A stretch of 61,755 nt of DNA, taken from assembly GCA_004297945.1 (NCBI GenBank), contig SCRC01000015.1, forward strand, positions 1 through 61,755. Reading direction: 5' to 3'. This document shows positions 7,880 to 16,898 of the stretch, piece by piece. The stretch comes from Candidimonas sp. (GTDB lineage: Bacteria; Pseudomonadota; Gammaproteobacteria; Burkholderiales; Burkholderiaceae_B). The position numbers and the translations under genes were made by a program. The number at the start of each line of letters is the position of its first letter. The stretch's first letter is position 1. The notes under the pieces were generated by a model, which made no database searches, was not told the origin of the DNA, and was given only the letters and a program-made list of their open reading frames with translations.

Positions 7880-10800
7880 TCAGGGTTTAAGTTCCAGCGG
7901 CGTAATCGGAATGGCTTGGCAAGTCAGGCATTGATCGGGGGGGCCATCGTAGGGCGATAAATGAGCAACGGCTCCGCTCTCGATATGCATCATGCAGCTT
8001 TCGCATTGCCCAACCCGGCAACCGCTGGGCAAGCGCACACCCGCGGCTTCAGCGGCATCGAGCAGCGTTCCGGATTCAGGCTTCCATACAAACTCTGTCT
8101 GCGAGCCGGCAATCCGAACGCGTTGTGGTTCACTTGTATGGGGAATTTTCACGCTCGACACAAACGTTTCGCTGAAGATATCGAAGGCGGGCACGCCCTG
8201 GGCGATGAGTCCGTTGCGCGCACTGCTTAAAAACTCCTCAGGCCCGCATAAATAAACCAGTGGGCGTTGGGCGATCAGCGTTCGGGCGATCTTTCTGAAG
8301 TCTGGCCGGCCCACATAATCGTAGTCTCGCGGACATTGGTCGCTGTCTGCGGGCGACGTATAAAAAATCTCCATTTGGCTTGTGGGCAATTGCGTAATCA
8401 GGTATCTGATGCGATCGGCGTAAGGGTGAGACGCATGGTTTCGGCATACGACAATCAGTTGCACCTGAGGAGGGTGTGTGTCAGATGCCTGCAGCGCAAG
8501 GGATTCGAGATAGCCAAGGAAAGGCGTAATGCCTATGCCGCTTGCAATACACACGACGGCGCGGCGGCCCGTCATCGGTGGCGTGAACAGGCCCGTCGGC
8601 GCAGTGAGATTCAGTATGTCGCCGGGCTTGAGGCCATGGATGTATCCCGACATGCGCCCTACGCCGTTTGCACTGTGGATTCTCTTGGCGCCTATCGAAA
8701 GTATTTTGGAACCTTGGCTGGCGCCAGTAAGAGAGTATGAGCGAGACAGGCTGCTGTCGCGCGAGGCGACGATGACATGCTGCCCGGGTAGAAAGTCGGG
8801 AAGCGGTCCTGCGTCGCACGGCGCAAGCTCTAGCGCCACCACATCACTGGCCGGGATTTGGCGACTGACAATAGAGAAGCTGCGCTCACCGGACCACAAG
8901 CCACGGTTCTGCTCTTGCGCTCGTTCGATATTGCACACGCTGGCGCGCAAAGGAACTGATCCGCTGACCGGGTCGTGTTCCTTATCGTCAAGTGCCGCAT
9001 TAATGTTGGAGCTTAGTGGCCCGCTTGGCGGGGATCCGGCGCGGCCTAGCGCAGGGCAATCTTCCCACCACCCAAACTCTGCGATCACTACACGGTCGTC
9101 CAGCGCCGGGTTGATACGTGCTCGTAGTAAAGCGCTACCCGCCGGTGTATTCACATTGATCCAGTCGCCCGTCGCGACAGATTTTTTGTGAGCCAGGCCA
9201 GTGCCTATTTCTACGCCTGGATCGGGTGACTTACGACGCAGAGAAGCAATATGCCGGTACGCGCTATGGACAAACCAGCCGCTTTTGGCCGTGGTCAGCA
9301 CCAATGGGTAGCGTTCGTTCGACTTGTTTTCCGCGGGCGCCTGGGCGGGTTCAACAAAGCAGGGCAGGGCAGGCTGCCCGTGATCGAGCAATAGTTCCGA
9401 GTAGATTTCCACGCGTCGACTTGGCGTGGTGAAACCGGGAGCCTCGGTGTCGAGGTGTTCGGCCGCGTACTTTTCGTAGCGAAACGGTTGCGGAAAACGC
9501 ATGCCTTCGGGTGCTGCCCTCAGTTCTTCCACCGTCACTCCCAGGGGTTTCAGTTGATGATTCCAGCCGGTATGGACGTCGCCGCCGAAAAACTGATCTG
9601 CCATTCCCATACGTTTGGCAAGCTCGAAGGCGATGTCGTAGTCGGCCCTGGCCTGACCGTGCGGCGCCAGCATGCGGGGGCGAAACTGAACCAGTTCACA
9701 TGCAGACTGAGTAATCTCGAAGCCTATTTTGAGTGCTTCGCGTTCCCAGGGCATATTGGCGGGTAAAACGATATCGGCGTTCTGCGCGGTCGGATTCATG
9801 AACATATCAACGTGCACATGAAAGTCCAGCGCCTGCAGCGCCCGAAGATTGCGAGCGGAATTACCCTGCGAAACCACGAAATTCGTGCCGAAGCTCATCA
9901 GGGCGGCGACGCGGTAAGGGCGGGCATCGATGGCCGCGTTGCAGAAGTCGCGTGCGGTAATCCATCCGTGGCATGGGGGCCCAAGCGGCAACTCTTCAAG
10001 GCCTAGCGCTTTGGCCTGCTGGGCCGGCGCCAGCAGGCCGTAGTCATTGACGCTATTCGTAGGGGGTGAGACCGTCCATATATTGCCCCCGGCTCGATCG
10101 CATGCGCCAGTCAATGCATAAAGAGTGGCAATAGCGCGATCAGTCATGGTGGCGTTTGTATGTTGGCCAACGCCCGTCCAGGAATGGTAAGCAAGCCGCG
10201 GACTGCCCGAGAACAGGCTATTGAAGCGTCTGATGTTCTCGGGAGCCATCCAGGTCAATTCAGCCACTCGTTCCACGGTGTATGAACTGATCTGCTCGGC
10301 CAATAGCTCGAACACGGTGGCGCACGGATAATGCGTGCCGCCATGGGCCTGGACGCGCAGGCGTGCACGCAGGCAAGGGTTAAGAGTAGCGGGCATGGCC
10401 TGTCGTGTGTCGTACGGACTCAGCGAGCCGTCCGCCAGGGCCACGACATACACATCTTTACGGCCGTTCTGCCAGACGTCATATTCGGTCAGCAGTCGCT
10501 GTGTCTCAAGGTTGACGAGCATGGGGGCGTTGGTCCAGCGCTTGACGAAGCTGGCGCCGTAGCCTTCCGTTAGAATTAAGTGGCGAATTGCCCCCAATGC
10601 CAAGGCTCCGTCTGCGCCAGGACGGATACGCAGCCATAGGTTGGCTTCCTGGCCCGACCCGTCGGGTTTGGGATCGATCACAACGACTTGCGCGCCTCGG
10701 CGTTTGGCATCGGCGATCCGCGTTGCCTGCGCAAGCCATGTCCGGGCAGGGTTGTGACCCCAGAGCACGATGACGTCGGCCTGCTCGTAATCGGGAGCCC

Positions 10801-11269
10801 CTATGCCGCGTCCAAAAGTCAACGCATGTGCGTAGTCCTTGTGCCACCCGCACACTTCTACGGCGTAGATAAGATTGGGGCTGCCGAAGCAGCGAACGAA
10901 ACGCTCGACCCATTCAAAGCTGTCTATCATCGGTGTGCCGCTGGGTGTGGTTACTGCGAACGCCACTGATTCGGCGCCTTGCGCCGCGCGAATGGCGCCT
11001 AGCTTTGCGGCGATTTCGGCCAGTGCTTCATCCCAGGTGATGGTTTCCCAGCCGGCGTCAGCATCGGTTCGCGCATGTGTGCGGCGCATGGGCTTGGTCA
11101 GTCGGCGCGGACTGCCGACCAGTTCGGGAGCCGCCCGTCCTTTCGCACACAGCGCTGCGCCCGTTGGATGTCCCGACAAAGGCTTTACGCTAAGCAGGCG
11201 CCCATCCACGATTTCATTCAAGGTTCCGCAACGCGACCGGCACAGCGTGCAATATCCAGGAATATCCAT
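7880..11269 (-). CDS. Molybdopterin oxidoreductase fused to FAD/NAD reductase and 2Fe-2S ferredoxin
   Basis: This 1129-residue protein combines two enzymes. The N-terminus binds a 4Fe-4S cluster (Cys7, Cys10, Cys14, Cys41) and continues into a DMSO-reductase-family molybdopterin domain. Cys140 (AVEVCGWHKD) is the likely Mo ligand. A molybdopterin-dinucleotide-binding domain follows at roughly 650-760. From about 780 comes a ferredoxin-NADP reductase module with the FAD motif SRSYSLTGAS and pyridine-nucleotide motif GIGITPFLGYL. The C-terminus is a plant-type 2Fe-2S domain, CRVGQCESC plus a later CLTC. Electrons could therefore pass between NAD(P)H and molybdenum in one chain. Substrate is unknown. 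No signal peptide is seen, so it is probably cytoplasmic. It is divergent from a GntR regulator. Confidence 0.88.
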   Translation of the reverse strand: MDIPGYCTLCRSRCGTLNEIVDGRLLSVKPLSGHPTGAALCAKGRAAPELVGSPRRLTKPMRRTHARTDADAGWETITWDEALAEIAAKLGAIRAAQGAESVAFAVTTPSGTPMIDSFEWVERFVRCFGSPNLIYAVEVCGWHKDYAHALTFGRGIGAPDYEQADVIVLWGHNPARTWLAQATRIADAKRRGAQVVVIDPKPDGSGQEANLWLRIRPGADGALALGAIRHLILTEGYGASFVKRWTNAPMLVNLETQRLLTEYDVWQNGRKDVYVVALADGSLSPYDTRQAMPATLNPCLRARLRVQAHGGTHYPCATVFELLAEQISSYTVERVAELTWMAPENIRRFNSLFSGSPRLAYHSWTGVGQHTNATMTDRAIATLYALTGACDRAGGNIWTVSPPTNSVNDYGLLAPAQQAKALGLEELPLGPPCHGWITARDFCNAAIDARPYRVAALMSFGTNFVVSQGNSARNLRALQALDFHVHVDMFMNPTAQNADIVLPANMPWEREALKIGFEITQSACELVQFRPRMLAPHGQARADYDIAFELAKRMGMADQFFGGDVHTGWNHQLKPLGVTVEELRAAPEGMRFPQPFRYEKYAAEHLDTEAPGFTTPSRRVEIYSELLLDHGQPALPCFVEPAQAPAENKSNERYPLVLTTAKSGWFVHSAYRHIASLRRKSPDPGVEIGTGLAHKKSVATGDWINVNTPAGSALLRARINPALDDRVVIAEFGWWEDCPALGRAGSPPSGPLSSNINAALDDKEHDPVSGSVPLRASVCNIERAQEQNRGLWSGERSFSIVSRQIPASDVVALELAPCDAGPLPDFLPGQHVIVASRDSSLSRSYSLTGASQGSKILSIGAKRIHSANGVGRMSGYIHGLKPGDILNLTAPTGLFTPPMTGRRAVVCIASGIGITPFLGYLESLALQASDTHPPQVQLIVVCRNHASHPYADRIRYLITQLPTSQMEIFYTSPADSDQCPRDYDYVGRPDFRKIARTLIAQRPLVYLCGPEEFLSSARNGLIAQGVPAFDIFSETFVSSVKIPHTSEPQRVRIAGSQTEFVWKPESGTLLDAAEAAGVRLPSGCRVGQCESCMMHIESGAVAHLSPYDGPPDQCLTCQAIPITPLELKP

Positions 11270-11285
11270 TACTGTCCTATATAAC

Positions 11286-11330
11286 TAACGCGTGACGCAT
11301 TACTGTGAATGTATCACGCGTCACGCGTTA
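11286..11330. promoter_or_regulatory. 13-bp perfect inverted repeat, probable GntR operator
   Basis: TAACGCGTGACGC (11286-11298) and GCGTCACGCGTTA (11318-11330) are perfect inverted copies separated by 19 bases. They sit between the divergent molybdopterin fusion gene (start 11269) and the GntR gene (start about 11379). A TATAAT at 11350-11355 follows on the plus side. Binding by the neighbouring regulator is inferred from position. Confidence 0.7.
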
Positions 11331-11378
11331 CTACAAGCCAGCGCTTGCTATAATCAATGGGTATCAACGGAGGCAATG

Positions 11379-12080
11379 ATGAATTTCTCGGGTGAATTGA
11401 CACATCCTCAATGGGAAGGGGATCAGAGCCTTCGGGAAAAGGTGCTGCAGCAGATCAGGTTCGATGTGGTCTCGGGCAAATCCCCGCCCGGCATGGTTTT
11501 GTCTGTGCCTGGCGTTGCCCGCCAGCTTGGCATCTCAACCACACCGGTGCGCGAGGCTTTGCTGGAGCTAAGCTCGGCAGGTCTGATCGAGCCTTTGCGC
11601 AATCGCGGATTCAGAGTGGTGGAATCATCCCTGCAAGATCTGAAAGACTTGTTCACCCTTAGAGAGCAGCTTGAAACCTACGCGTTGATCACGGTGGCGA
11701 AGACGGGTCTGAAAGACAAAGAGGTATTGGAAGGTCTGGCCGATGCCATAGCGCAAGCGGTACAAGAGGGAAACGTACATGACTATCTCTCGGCAGACCG
11801 CGCGTTTCATCATGCACTTGTCGTGCAGGCCGGCAATCGGTTGCTGACCGACACGATCATGAAACTGCGCGACAATATGCGTCTTTATGGTATCGATTCA
11901 AAAGAAGGCCTCGTCAGGCAGCATGCGTCCGTTAAAGAGCATCACCTGCTTGTGAAGCTATTGAGCCAAGGGCGGCAAGCTGAGGTATCGAAGCTGATCT
12001 GCGTTCATATCCGCGATTGGGAGCCGGTATTTTCAGCGGCGATTGTGAAATCGGCGACGCGGGCTGCAAGCGTGGCTTGA
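11379..12080 (+). CDS. GntR-family regulator, FadR/FCD subfamily
   Basis: The 233-residue protein has an N-terminal winged HTH (PGVARQLGISTTPVREALLE LSSAGLIEPLRNRGFRV) and a helical FCD ligand domain (ADRAFHHALVVQAGN, later SVKEHHLLVKLL) with the His/Asp residues that often bind metal and organic acids. Two adjacent ATGs exist at 11376 and 11379; the second has better spacing from GGAGG (11369-11373). A frame open to 11292 would run through the operator and is rejected. Being divergent from the molybdopterin fusion gene, it most likely controls that gene and itself in response to the enzyme's substrate. Confidence 0.88.
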   Translation: MNFSGELTHPQWEGDQSLREKVLQQIRFDVVSGKSPPGMVLSVPGVARQLGISTTPVREALLELSSAGLIEPLRNRGFRVVESSLQDLKDLFTLREQLETYALITVAKTGLKDKEVLEGLADAIAQAVQEGNVHDYLSADRAFHHALVVQAGNRLLTDTIMKLRDNMRLYGIDSKEGLVRQHASVKEHHLLVKLLSQGRQAEVSKLICVHIRDWEPVFSAAIVKSATRAASVA

Positions 12081-12142
12081 ATGATGTGGTCGGATCTGGA
12101 ATTCACGCCATCGCTACCGCCCCGTCGCTCGAACCGCTGAAA

Positions 12143-12169
12143 ATGGCAGCCACAAGGGCTGCCGCTACA
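12143..12169 (-). repeat. REP hairpin, type B
   Basis: Hairpin stem GGCAGCC, loop ACAAG, stem GGCTGCC, followed by GCTACA (GTAG head on the minus strand). It lies between two convergent genes and could act as a bidirectional transcript end. Confidence 0.85.
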
Positions 12170-12218
12170 TGAGATGACTGCGCCGGCGAGCGTGGTCAAT
12201 ATCAGGTTTGTATCGCTT

Positions 12219-13238
12219 TCAGCAAGCGCCAAAATCAACCAGCGTCCGGCCGTAGGTGTTTCCGTCCAATTGCGTTTGAATGTGCGCAGGCAAGGTGTCG
12301 AGCTGGATGCGGTGCACATGCGGTGCAAGTAGCGCGAAGTTCGGCTTCCACTTATCGGACAAGCAGGCCCAAACGCGATGTCGAGTGGCCCAGTCCGCAT
12401 TTGACACAATCCCAAACATTTGTACCCTGCGCACGATAAATGGCAACACGCTGCCCTTAAACTCGTTTGAACTTGCGTTGCCTACCGAAGCGACTAGGCT
12501 GCTGTCTGCCATGGATCGGAGTAGCCACGCCAGCATTGTCCCGCCTACGTTGTCAATGGCCGCCGCGAAGCGTGGTTTTTCGAGTGCGCGTGCGGGAGTA
12601 TCCAGTATGCGTGCGTCAATAACTTCGCTGGCGCCCAGAGCGAGTAAAGCACGGGTTTTCTCTACCCGTCTGGTGACGGCGGCAACACGGTACCCAGCTT
12701 GCGCGAGAATGGCGATTGCCAGGACGCCTACTGCCCCGTTGGCACCGGTGACCGCCACCACACCTTTGTCCGGTGTCAGGCCCAGTTGCTCGAATCGATC
12801 CAAACACATTCCGACTGTAAATCCGGGCACACCAAGCGTCGCCGTTTCAAATGCCGTCAGGCCTTCAGGCAAGGCCATCACACGCTCCGCTGATGTGCGA
12901 ACGTATGAAGAGAAGCCACCATCAAAGGTAATGCCGGTTTCAAAGCCGTGGATCAGGATGGATTGCCCGACAGGTAGGTGGCTATTTGAGCTCTGCACCA
13001 CATATCCGACCAATTCGATTCCAGCGGTGCGTGGAAAGGTGGTAATTATCTTTGCCTGGCCCGTGGCGGCTAGGCAGTCTTTATAGTTAACGCCTGCATA
13101 GTGTGTACGAATAACGATATCCCCTGGGCTCAAATCATTCAGTTTCAGACGCGTCAGGCGGCTTTCAGTCTTTCCATTCACCATGTCAGTGCGTAAAGCA
13201 AGGAAAATGTCGGGTATCGCGGGGGAGGTCTCTGTCAT
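12219..13238 (-). CDS. acuI: Acrylyl-CoA reductase-like zinc-free MDR (YhdH/AcuI)
   Basis: This 339-residue medium-chain dehydrogenase/reductase lacks the zinc ligands of alcohol dehydrogenases. It has the AcuI/YhdH traits YAGVNYKDCLAATG, FPRTAGIELVG and the nucleotide-binding VVAVTGANGAVGVLAIAILA. AcuI reduces acryloyl-CoA to propionyl-CoA with NADPH; related members reduce other 2-enoyl-CoA compounds. It is divergent from an acyl-CoA dehydrogenase across 157 bases, which fits a role in short-chain acyl-CoA turnover. The exact enoyl-CoA substrate cannot be read from the sequence. ATG at 13236-13238. Confidence 0.8.
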   Translation of the reverse strand: MTETSPAIPDIFLALRTDMVNGKTESRLTRLKLNDLSPGDIVIRTHYAGVNYKDCLAATGQAKIITTFPRTAGIELVGYVVQSSNSHLPVGQSILIHGFETGITFDGGFSSYVRTSAERVMALPEGLTAFETATLGVPGFTVGMCLDRFEQLGLTPDKGVVAVTGANGAVGVLAIAILAQAGYRVAAVTRRVEKTRALLALGASEVIDARILDTPARALEKPRFAAAIDNVGGTMLAWLLRSMADSSLVASVGNASSNEFKGSVLPFIVRRVQMFGIVSNADWATRHRVWACLSDKWKPNFALLAPHVHRIQLDTLPAHIQTQLDGNTYGRTLVDFGAC

Positions 13239-13395
13239 GAATTATCCGATGGAAGGACACATCTCTACATGTAAGCATGCCAGATCAATCGCGGCAAGAC
13301 TTGGTTTCGCCTATCGAAATTGGTGCTCGACTTTTGACACATCTATCGCCAAGATGCTTTGTTAAACGGCAAGCCTATAACGAAAACCTTGGAAA

Positions 13396-14628
13396 ATGCA
13401 TATGGAAAAGTCGACAGAACGATTATTTGGAGACCATTTTTTAACTTCTTTAACGATTGACGAGCGTTTGTTGGTGAGTCGAGTACGGGCGCTTTGCCGA
13501 CGCACATTGGGTCCGGAGGCGGCGGCCGTGGCGCGTGAGGACGTGTTTGCCTGGAACACCTTTCGAACGTTGGCGCGCGAGGGCATTATTGCGACCGCCT
13601 TCCCTAAGGAATACGGCGGTACTGACTCCAGGCAAGTGCTGCGGATCCGCATCATTGAGGAGATTGGTCGTGTGTGCAGCACCGCTGCATCAATGATCAC
13701 CGGCACCGATCTTTCTTCGCGAGCTATCGTGGCGGGTGCAACGCAGGCGCTGAAAACTGAATTGCTGCCTCGACTTTGCACGGGGGAAATTCAGTCGGCT
13801 TTTGCCTTGACCGAGCCAGGCGCTGGTTCTGATGTGCGTGGCTTGGAAATGTTGGTGCGGCGAGTCGGTGATAGCTATGTCGTCAACGGCCGCAAAAAAT
13901 TCATTACGCGTGCGACCACTGCCGACTGGTTCGTGGTAGTAGGGCGGTTGGCAGACGACCATTCCAAGTTTATTGCGTTGTTGGTACATAAAGACGCGCC
14001 TGGCTTGACGATTAGCCCTGAAGTGGGCAAATTGGGTTGGTTTGGCGTACCTATTTCTTCATTGCAGTTTGACGACGTTGCTGCACCGGCGACGCATCGT
14101 CTGGGCGAAGAGGGAGAGGGTTTTAACTTGGCCCAGGATGCTCTTTTACGGGCTCGGATTGGCCATGCGGGAATGGCGCTCGGGAGAGCGATAGGAGCTA
14201 TTGAAATTGCGTCCGCTTACGTGACAGAGCGTAATGTTTTCGGCAAAACGCTGGGTGAGCAACAGGGTGTTCAGTGGATGCTGGCTGACATGGCTACGCA
14301 AATTGAAGCCTCGCGCGCGCTGTTGGCATTGACAGCGGAAAAATATGATCGGGGCGACGCGGATGTCGCAATTTTCGCATCGATGGCGAAACAGCATTCC
14401 ACCGACCTATGTATGAAGGTGGTAACGGACACTTTGCAACTTACCGGTGGCAGGGGGTATTTGCAAGATTTTCCATTGGAACGTTTTTTTCGTGACGCCA
14501 AGCTAAACCAGATCGGCGAGGGTGCCAGTGAGGTGCACAAGACGGTGATAGGACGTGACCTGGTGCGCCGTGCTCGCACGGCTGAGCGCAATCCGTGCTT
14601 GCATGAAGGCCTATTGACCGAATACTGA
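13396..14628 (+). CDS. Acyl-CoA dehydrogenase
   Basis: A 410-residue FAD enzyme of the acyl-CoA dehydrogenase family. Family blocks are SAFALTEPGAGSDVRGLEML, FITRATTADWFVVVGRL, TGGRGYLQDFPLERFFRDAK and IGEGASEVHKTVIGRDL. The glutamate of GEG (Glu375) is in the usual catalytic-base position. It forms the alpha-beta double bond of an acyl-CoA and passes electrons to ETF. Start is ATG 13396 or the in-frame ATG at 13402; neither has a strong ribosome site. It is convergent with the CoA-transferase gene and divergent from acuI. Base composition looks less GC-rich than the genes beyond 29 kb. Confidence 0.9.
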   Translation: MHMEKSTERLFGDHFLTSLTIDERLLVSRVRALCRRTLGPEAAAVAREDVFAWNTFRTLAREGIIATAFPKEYGGTDSRQVLRIRIIEEIGRVCSTAASMITGTDLSSRAIVAGATQALKTELLPRLCTGEIQSAFALTEPGAGSDVRGLEMLVRRVGDSYVVNGRKKFITRATTADWFVVVGRLADDHSKFIALLVHKDAPGLTISPEVGKLGWFGVPISSLQFDDVAAPATHRLGEEGEGFNLAQDALLRARIGHAGMALGRAIGAIEIASAYVTERNVFGKTLGEQQGVQWMLADMATQIEASRALLALTAEKYDRGDADVAIFASMAKQHSTDLCMKVVTDTLQLTGGRGYLQDFPLERFFRDAKLNQIGEGASEVHKTVIGRDLVRRARTAERNPCLHEGLLTEY

Positions 14629-14691
14629 AGGCGAGATACTGTTGGCCCGCCCTATGTGGACGGACGTCGGCAATGGTATAAGTTAGCGGGG

Positions 14692-15903
14692 TTAAATCAC
14701 CTTCTCATTACGTAATTGTGCGAGATCTACGGCTCCAAGCCCCAATTCGGCGTATATCTCAGCGTTGTGTTCACCGACCGCCGGGCCTGTGCGAGGGGTC
14801 GGCATCTGTCTGCCTACGATCCTTGGCACCACGCATGGCGCAGGCAAGCTGCCGTAATCGGGATCGGGGAGTCGAATGATGGACTGTCGTGCAATGAAGT
14901 GAGGGTCTTTTTCGATGTCCTCAATCGTATATATCTTGCTGAATGGAGTCTCTGCGGCTTCCAGCACCTGCGCTATGTGTGGGTAATTGTGCTTGGCGAA
15001 CCAGACGCTCAAGCCAGAGTCGAGCACGTGCATGTTGACGACGCGATCAGGATTGGTGCGAAAACGGGAATCGGTTGCCCATTCGGAGTGGCCGATAGCT
15101 TTGCACAACCGGCCAAAAATGACATCGGAAGACGCGACCAGCGAAAAATACACGCCGTCGGAACTGTGGTACATGTTGGAGGGGGCGGTGTAACTGGCGC
15201 AATTGCCCGCAGGCATGCGCACAAGGCCTAATTGTTCGTGTTCGACTGGAAGCGGATCGAGCAGCCGGAATAGCGCTTCGGTAGCGGAAAGATCAATCTC
15301 CACGCCACATGCTTGGGGATCGCCACGCAGCCGTGCCACTTCGGCAGCGATAGAAAACGCGGAAAACAGCCCTGCAATAGCATCGCCTACCGGAAAATTG
15401 GTGTGCAATGGCGTGCCTCCTGCTTCGCCAGTCAGGTTGGTGAAACCGCTCATGGCTTCGAATATGCGCGCGAAGCCAGGCCGGGCGCGAGCCGGTCCTG
15501 TCTGACCAAAACCTGTCAGGCGCAATATGATCAAACGAGGGTTGGCTGCGAACAAGGTGTCTGTGTCCAGACCCCAGCGTTTCATCGTTCCAGTACGAAA
15601 ATTTTCGATCAGAACATCAAAGGTTGGCAGTATCGCCAGCAGCATATTCCGCCCTTTCGCCTTGCGCACGTCAAGTGAAATGCCGCGTTTCCCCCTATTA
15701 GCCACCTTCCACCATAATGCGTTGCCATCTTTCACGGGTTGCAAGGCACGCAGCGGATCACTGCCGTCAGGCAGTTCGAGCTTGATGACCTCAGCACCAT
15801 GATCTGCGCACAAGGTAGCCCCGAATGGGGCTGCCAGCACCGTGGCCATGTCAAGAATGCGCACTCCCGAGAGGGCGCCACAAGAAGAGTCTACAGGCTT
15901 CAA
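14692..15903 (-). CDS. Family III CoA-transferase (CaiB/BaiF)
   Basis: The 403-residue protein starts LKPVDSSCGALSGVRILDMA and contains DVLIENFRTGTMKRWGLD and NFPVGDAIAGLFSAFS. Asp174 in GDAIAG matches the catalytic aspartate that forms the mixed anhydride with the CoA donor. The reading frame is open to 16059, but that extension has no family sequence. A TTG at 15901-15903 preceded by GGAGA fits the family start, so it is preferred. It is divergent from the IclR regulator with a candidate operator between them. It probably activates the pathway acid by CoA transfer; donor and acceptor are unknown. Confidence 0.85.
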   Translation of the reverse strand: MKPVDSSCGALSGVRILDMATVLAAPFGATLCADHGAEVIKLELPDGSDPLRALQPVKDGNALWWKVANRGKRGISLDVRKAKGRNMLLAILPTFDVLIENFRTGTMKRWGLDTDTLFAANPRLIILRLTGFGQTGPARARPGFARIFEAMSGFTNLTGEAGGTPLHTNFPVGDAIAGLFSAFSIAAEVARLRGDPQACGVEIDLSATEALFRLLDPLPVEHEQLGLVRMPAGNCASYTAPSNMYHSSDGVYFSLVASSDVIFGRLCKAIGHSEWATDSRFRTNPDRVVNMHVLDSGLSVWFAKHNYPHIAQVLEAAETPFSKIYTIEDIEKDPHFIARQSIIRLPDPDYGSLPAPCVVPRIVGRQMPTPRTGPAVGEHNAEIYAELGLGAVDLAQLRNEKVI

Positions 15904-15988
15904 GTCAATGTCTCCATGACAATGCGATTGAGAAAGACCTCTGTTTTGCCTGATAGCTCGCCGGACTACAACCAGAATATCGCTGTGC

Positions 15989-16001
15989 GAAACAAAGTTT
16001 C
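15989..16001. promoter_or_regulatory. Candidate IclR-type operator
   Basis: GAAAC AAA GTTTC is a perfect 5-3-5 inverted repeat between the divergent CoA-transferase (start 15903) and IclR gene (start 16065). IclR-family operators are often short GAAAN3-TTTC-like palindromes. Assignment is by resemblance and position only. Confidence 0.45.
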
Positions 16002-16064
16002 TAATTCGTTGACTTGAATTCAGAGAATGTTGATCATGATTACAACTCAACCTAACCAAACGCC

Positions 16065-16874
16065 ATGTCGCCTATTACATTGCCGGGGCTTGTTAACCCG
16101 CATGACTTGTCAACCGACCGACAGTTTTCGATGAATCTGGCCCGCGGTCTGGAGGTGTTGCGCGCATTTACACCGCTCGATCCGGTATTGGGAAACCGCG
16201 ACATTTCGGATCGCACAGGGCTGCCCAAGGCCACGGTATCCCGACTTACGTACACGCTGACATTGCTTGGGTACTTGAGCCACGACGAGCGTTTGCAAAA
16301 ATACCGTCTTGGTTCGGGCGTATTGTCGCTGGGTTATCCATTGCTGGCCAGCATGCGAGTACGTCAGGCTGCGCATGTGTTTATGGAGCAGCTTGCGCGC
16401 GAAACAGGGTGCACAGTCAATCTGGGTATGCGTGATCGAACTAACGTTGTTTATATTGATACCTGTCGCGTGGATCAGGGAAACGTTTATCAGCCCGATA
16501 TTGGCAGTACACGCCCGTTGCTTTCAACGTCCATTGGGCGCGCGTTGATATTGGCTTGCACGATGGCGGAGCGTACGGCTATTTTGAATCACCTGAAGGT
16601 TGAAGACCGTGAGCGTTTCGCTCGCGACAAACTATTTTGGGATGAGGAAGTCAAATCGTTCGATGCGCGGCGGTTTTGTCATTCTCGTGGCGATTGGAGG
16701 ACAGAAGTTCACGCCATTGCCGCACCTATACGCCAACCTAGAAACGAATCGACCATTGCATTGAATTGCACGATGTCCGCGCATCGCTTGCAGAAAGACA
16801 CCATGGAACGCGAAGTTGCGCCTCGCTTACTGGATGCGGTTCGGCAGATTGAGATCGCTTGCGGTATTCATTGA
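16065..16874 (+). CDS. IclR-family transcriptional regulator
   Basis: This 269-residue regulator has an N-terminal winged HTH (NRDISDRTGLPKATVSRLTY TLTLLGYL) and a C-terminal IclR effector domain (TGCTVNLGMRDRTNVVYID, STSIGRALILACT, and a late IAAPIR block). Such proteins sense small organic acids. It is followed after 24 bases by an acyl-CoA dehydrogenase in the same direction, and it is divergent from a CoA-transferase. It therefore probably controls the whole 13-21 kb cluster. The ATG at 16065 gives a normal-length N-terminal arm. Confidence 0.9.
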   Translation: MSPITLPGLVNPHDLSTDRQFSMNLARGLEVLRAFTPLDPVLGNRDISDRTGLPKATVSRLTYTLTLLGYLSHDERLQKYRLGSGVLSLGYPLLASMRVRQAAHVFMEQLARETGCTVNLGMRDRTNVVYIDTCRVDQGNVYQPDIGSTRPLLSTSIGRALILACTMAERTAILNHLKVEDRERFARDKLFWDEEVKSFDARRFCHSRGDWRTEVHAIAAPIRQPRNESTIALNCTMSAHRLQKDTMEREVAPRLLDAVRQIEIACGIH

Positions 16875-16898
16875 AACCAGTTAGGCAGAATAATTTTC

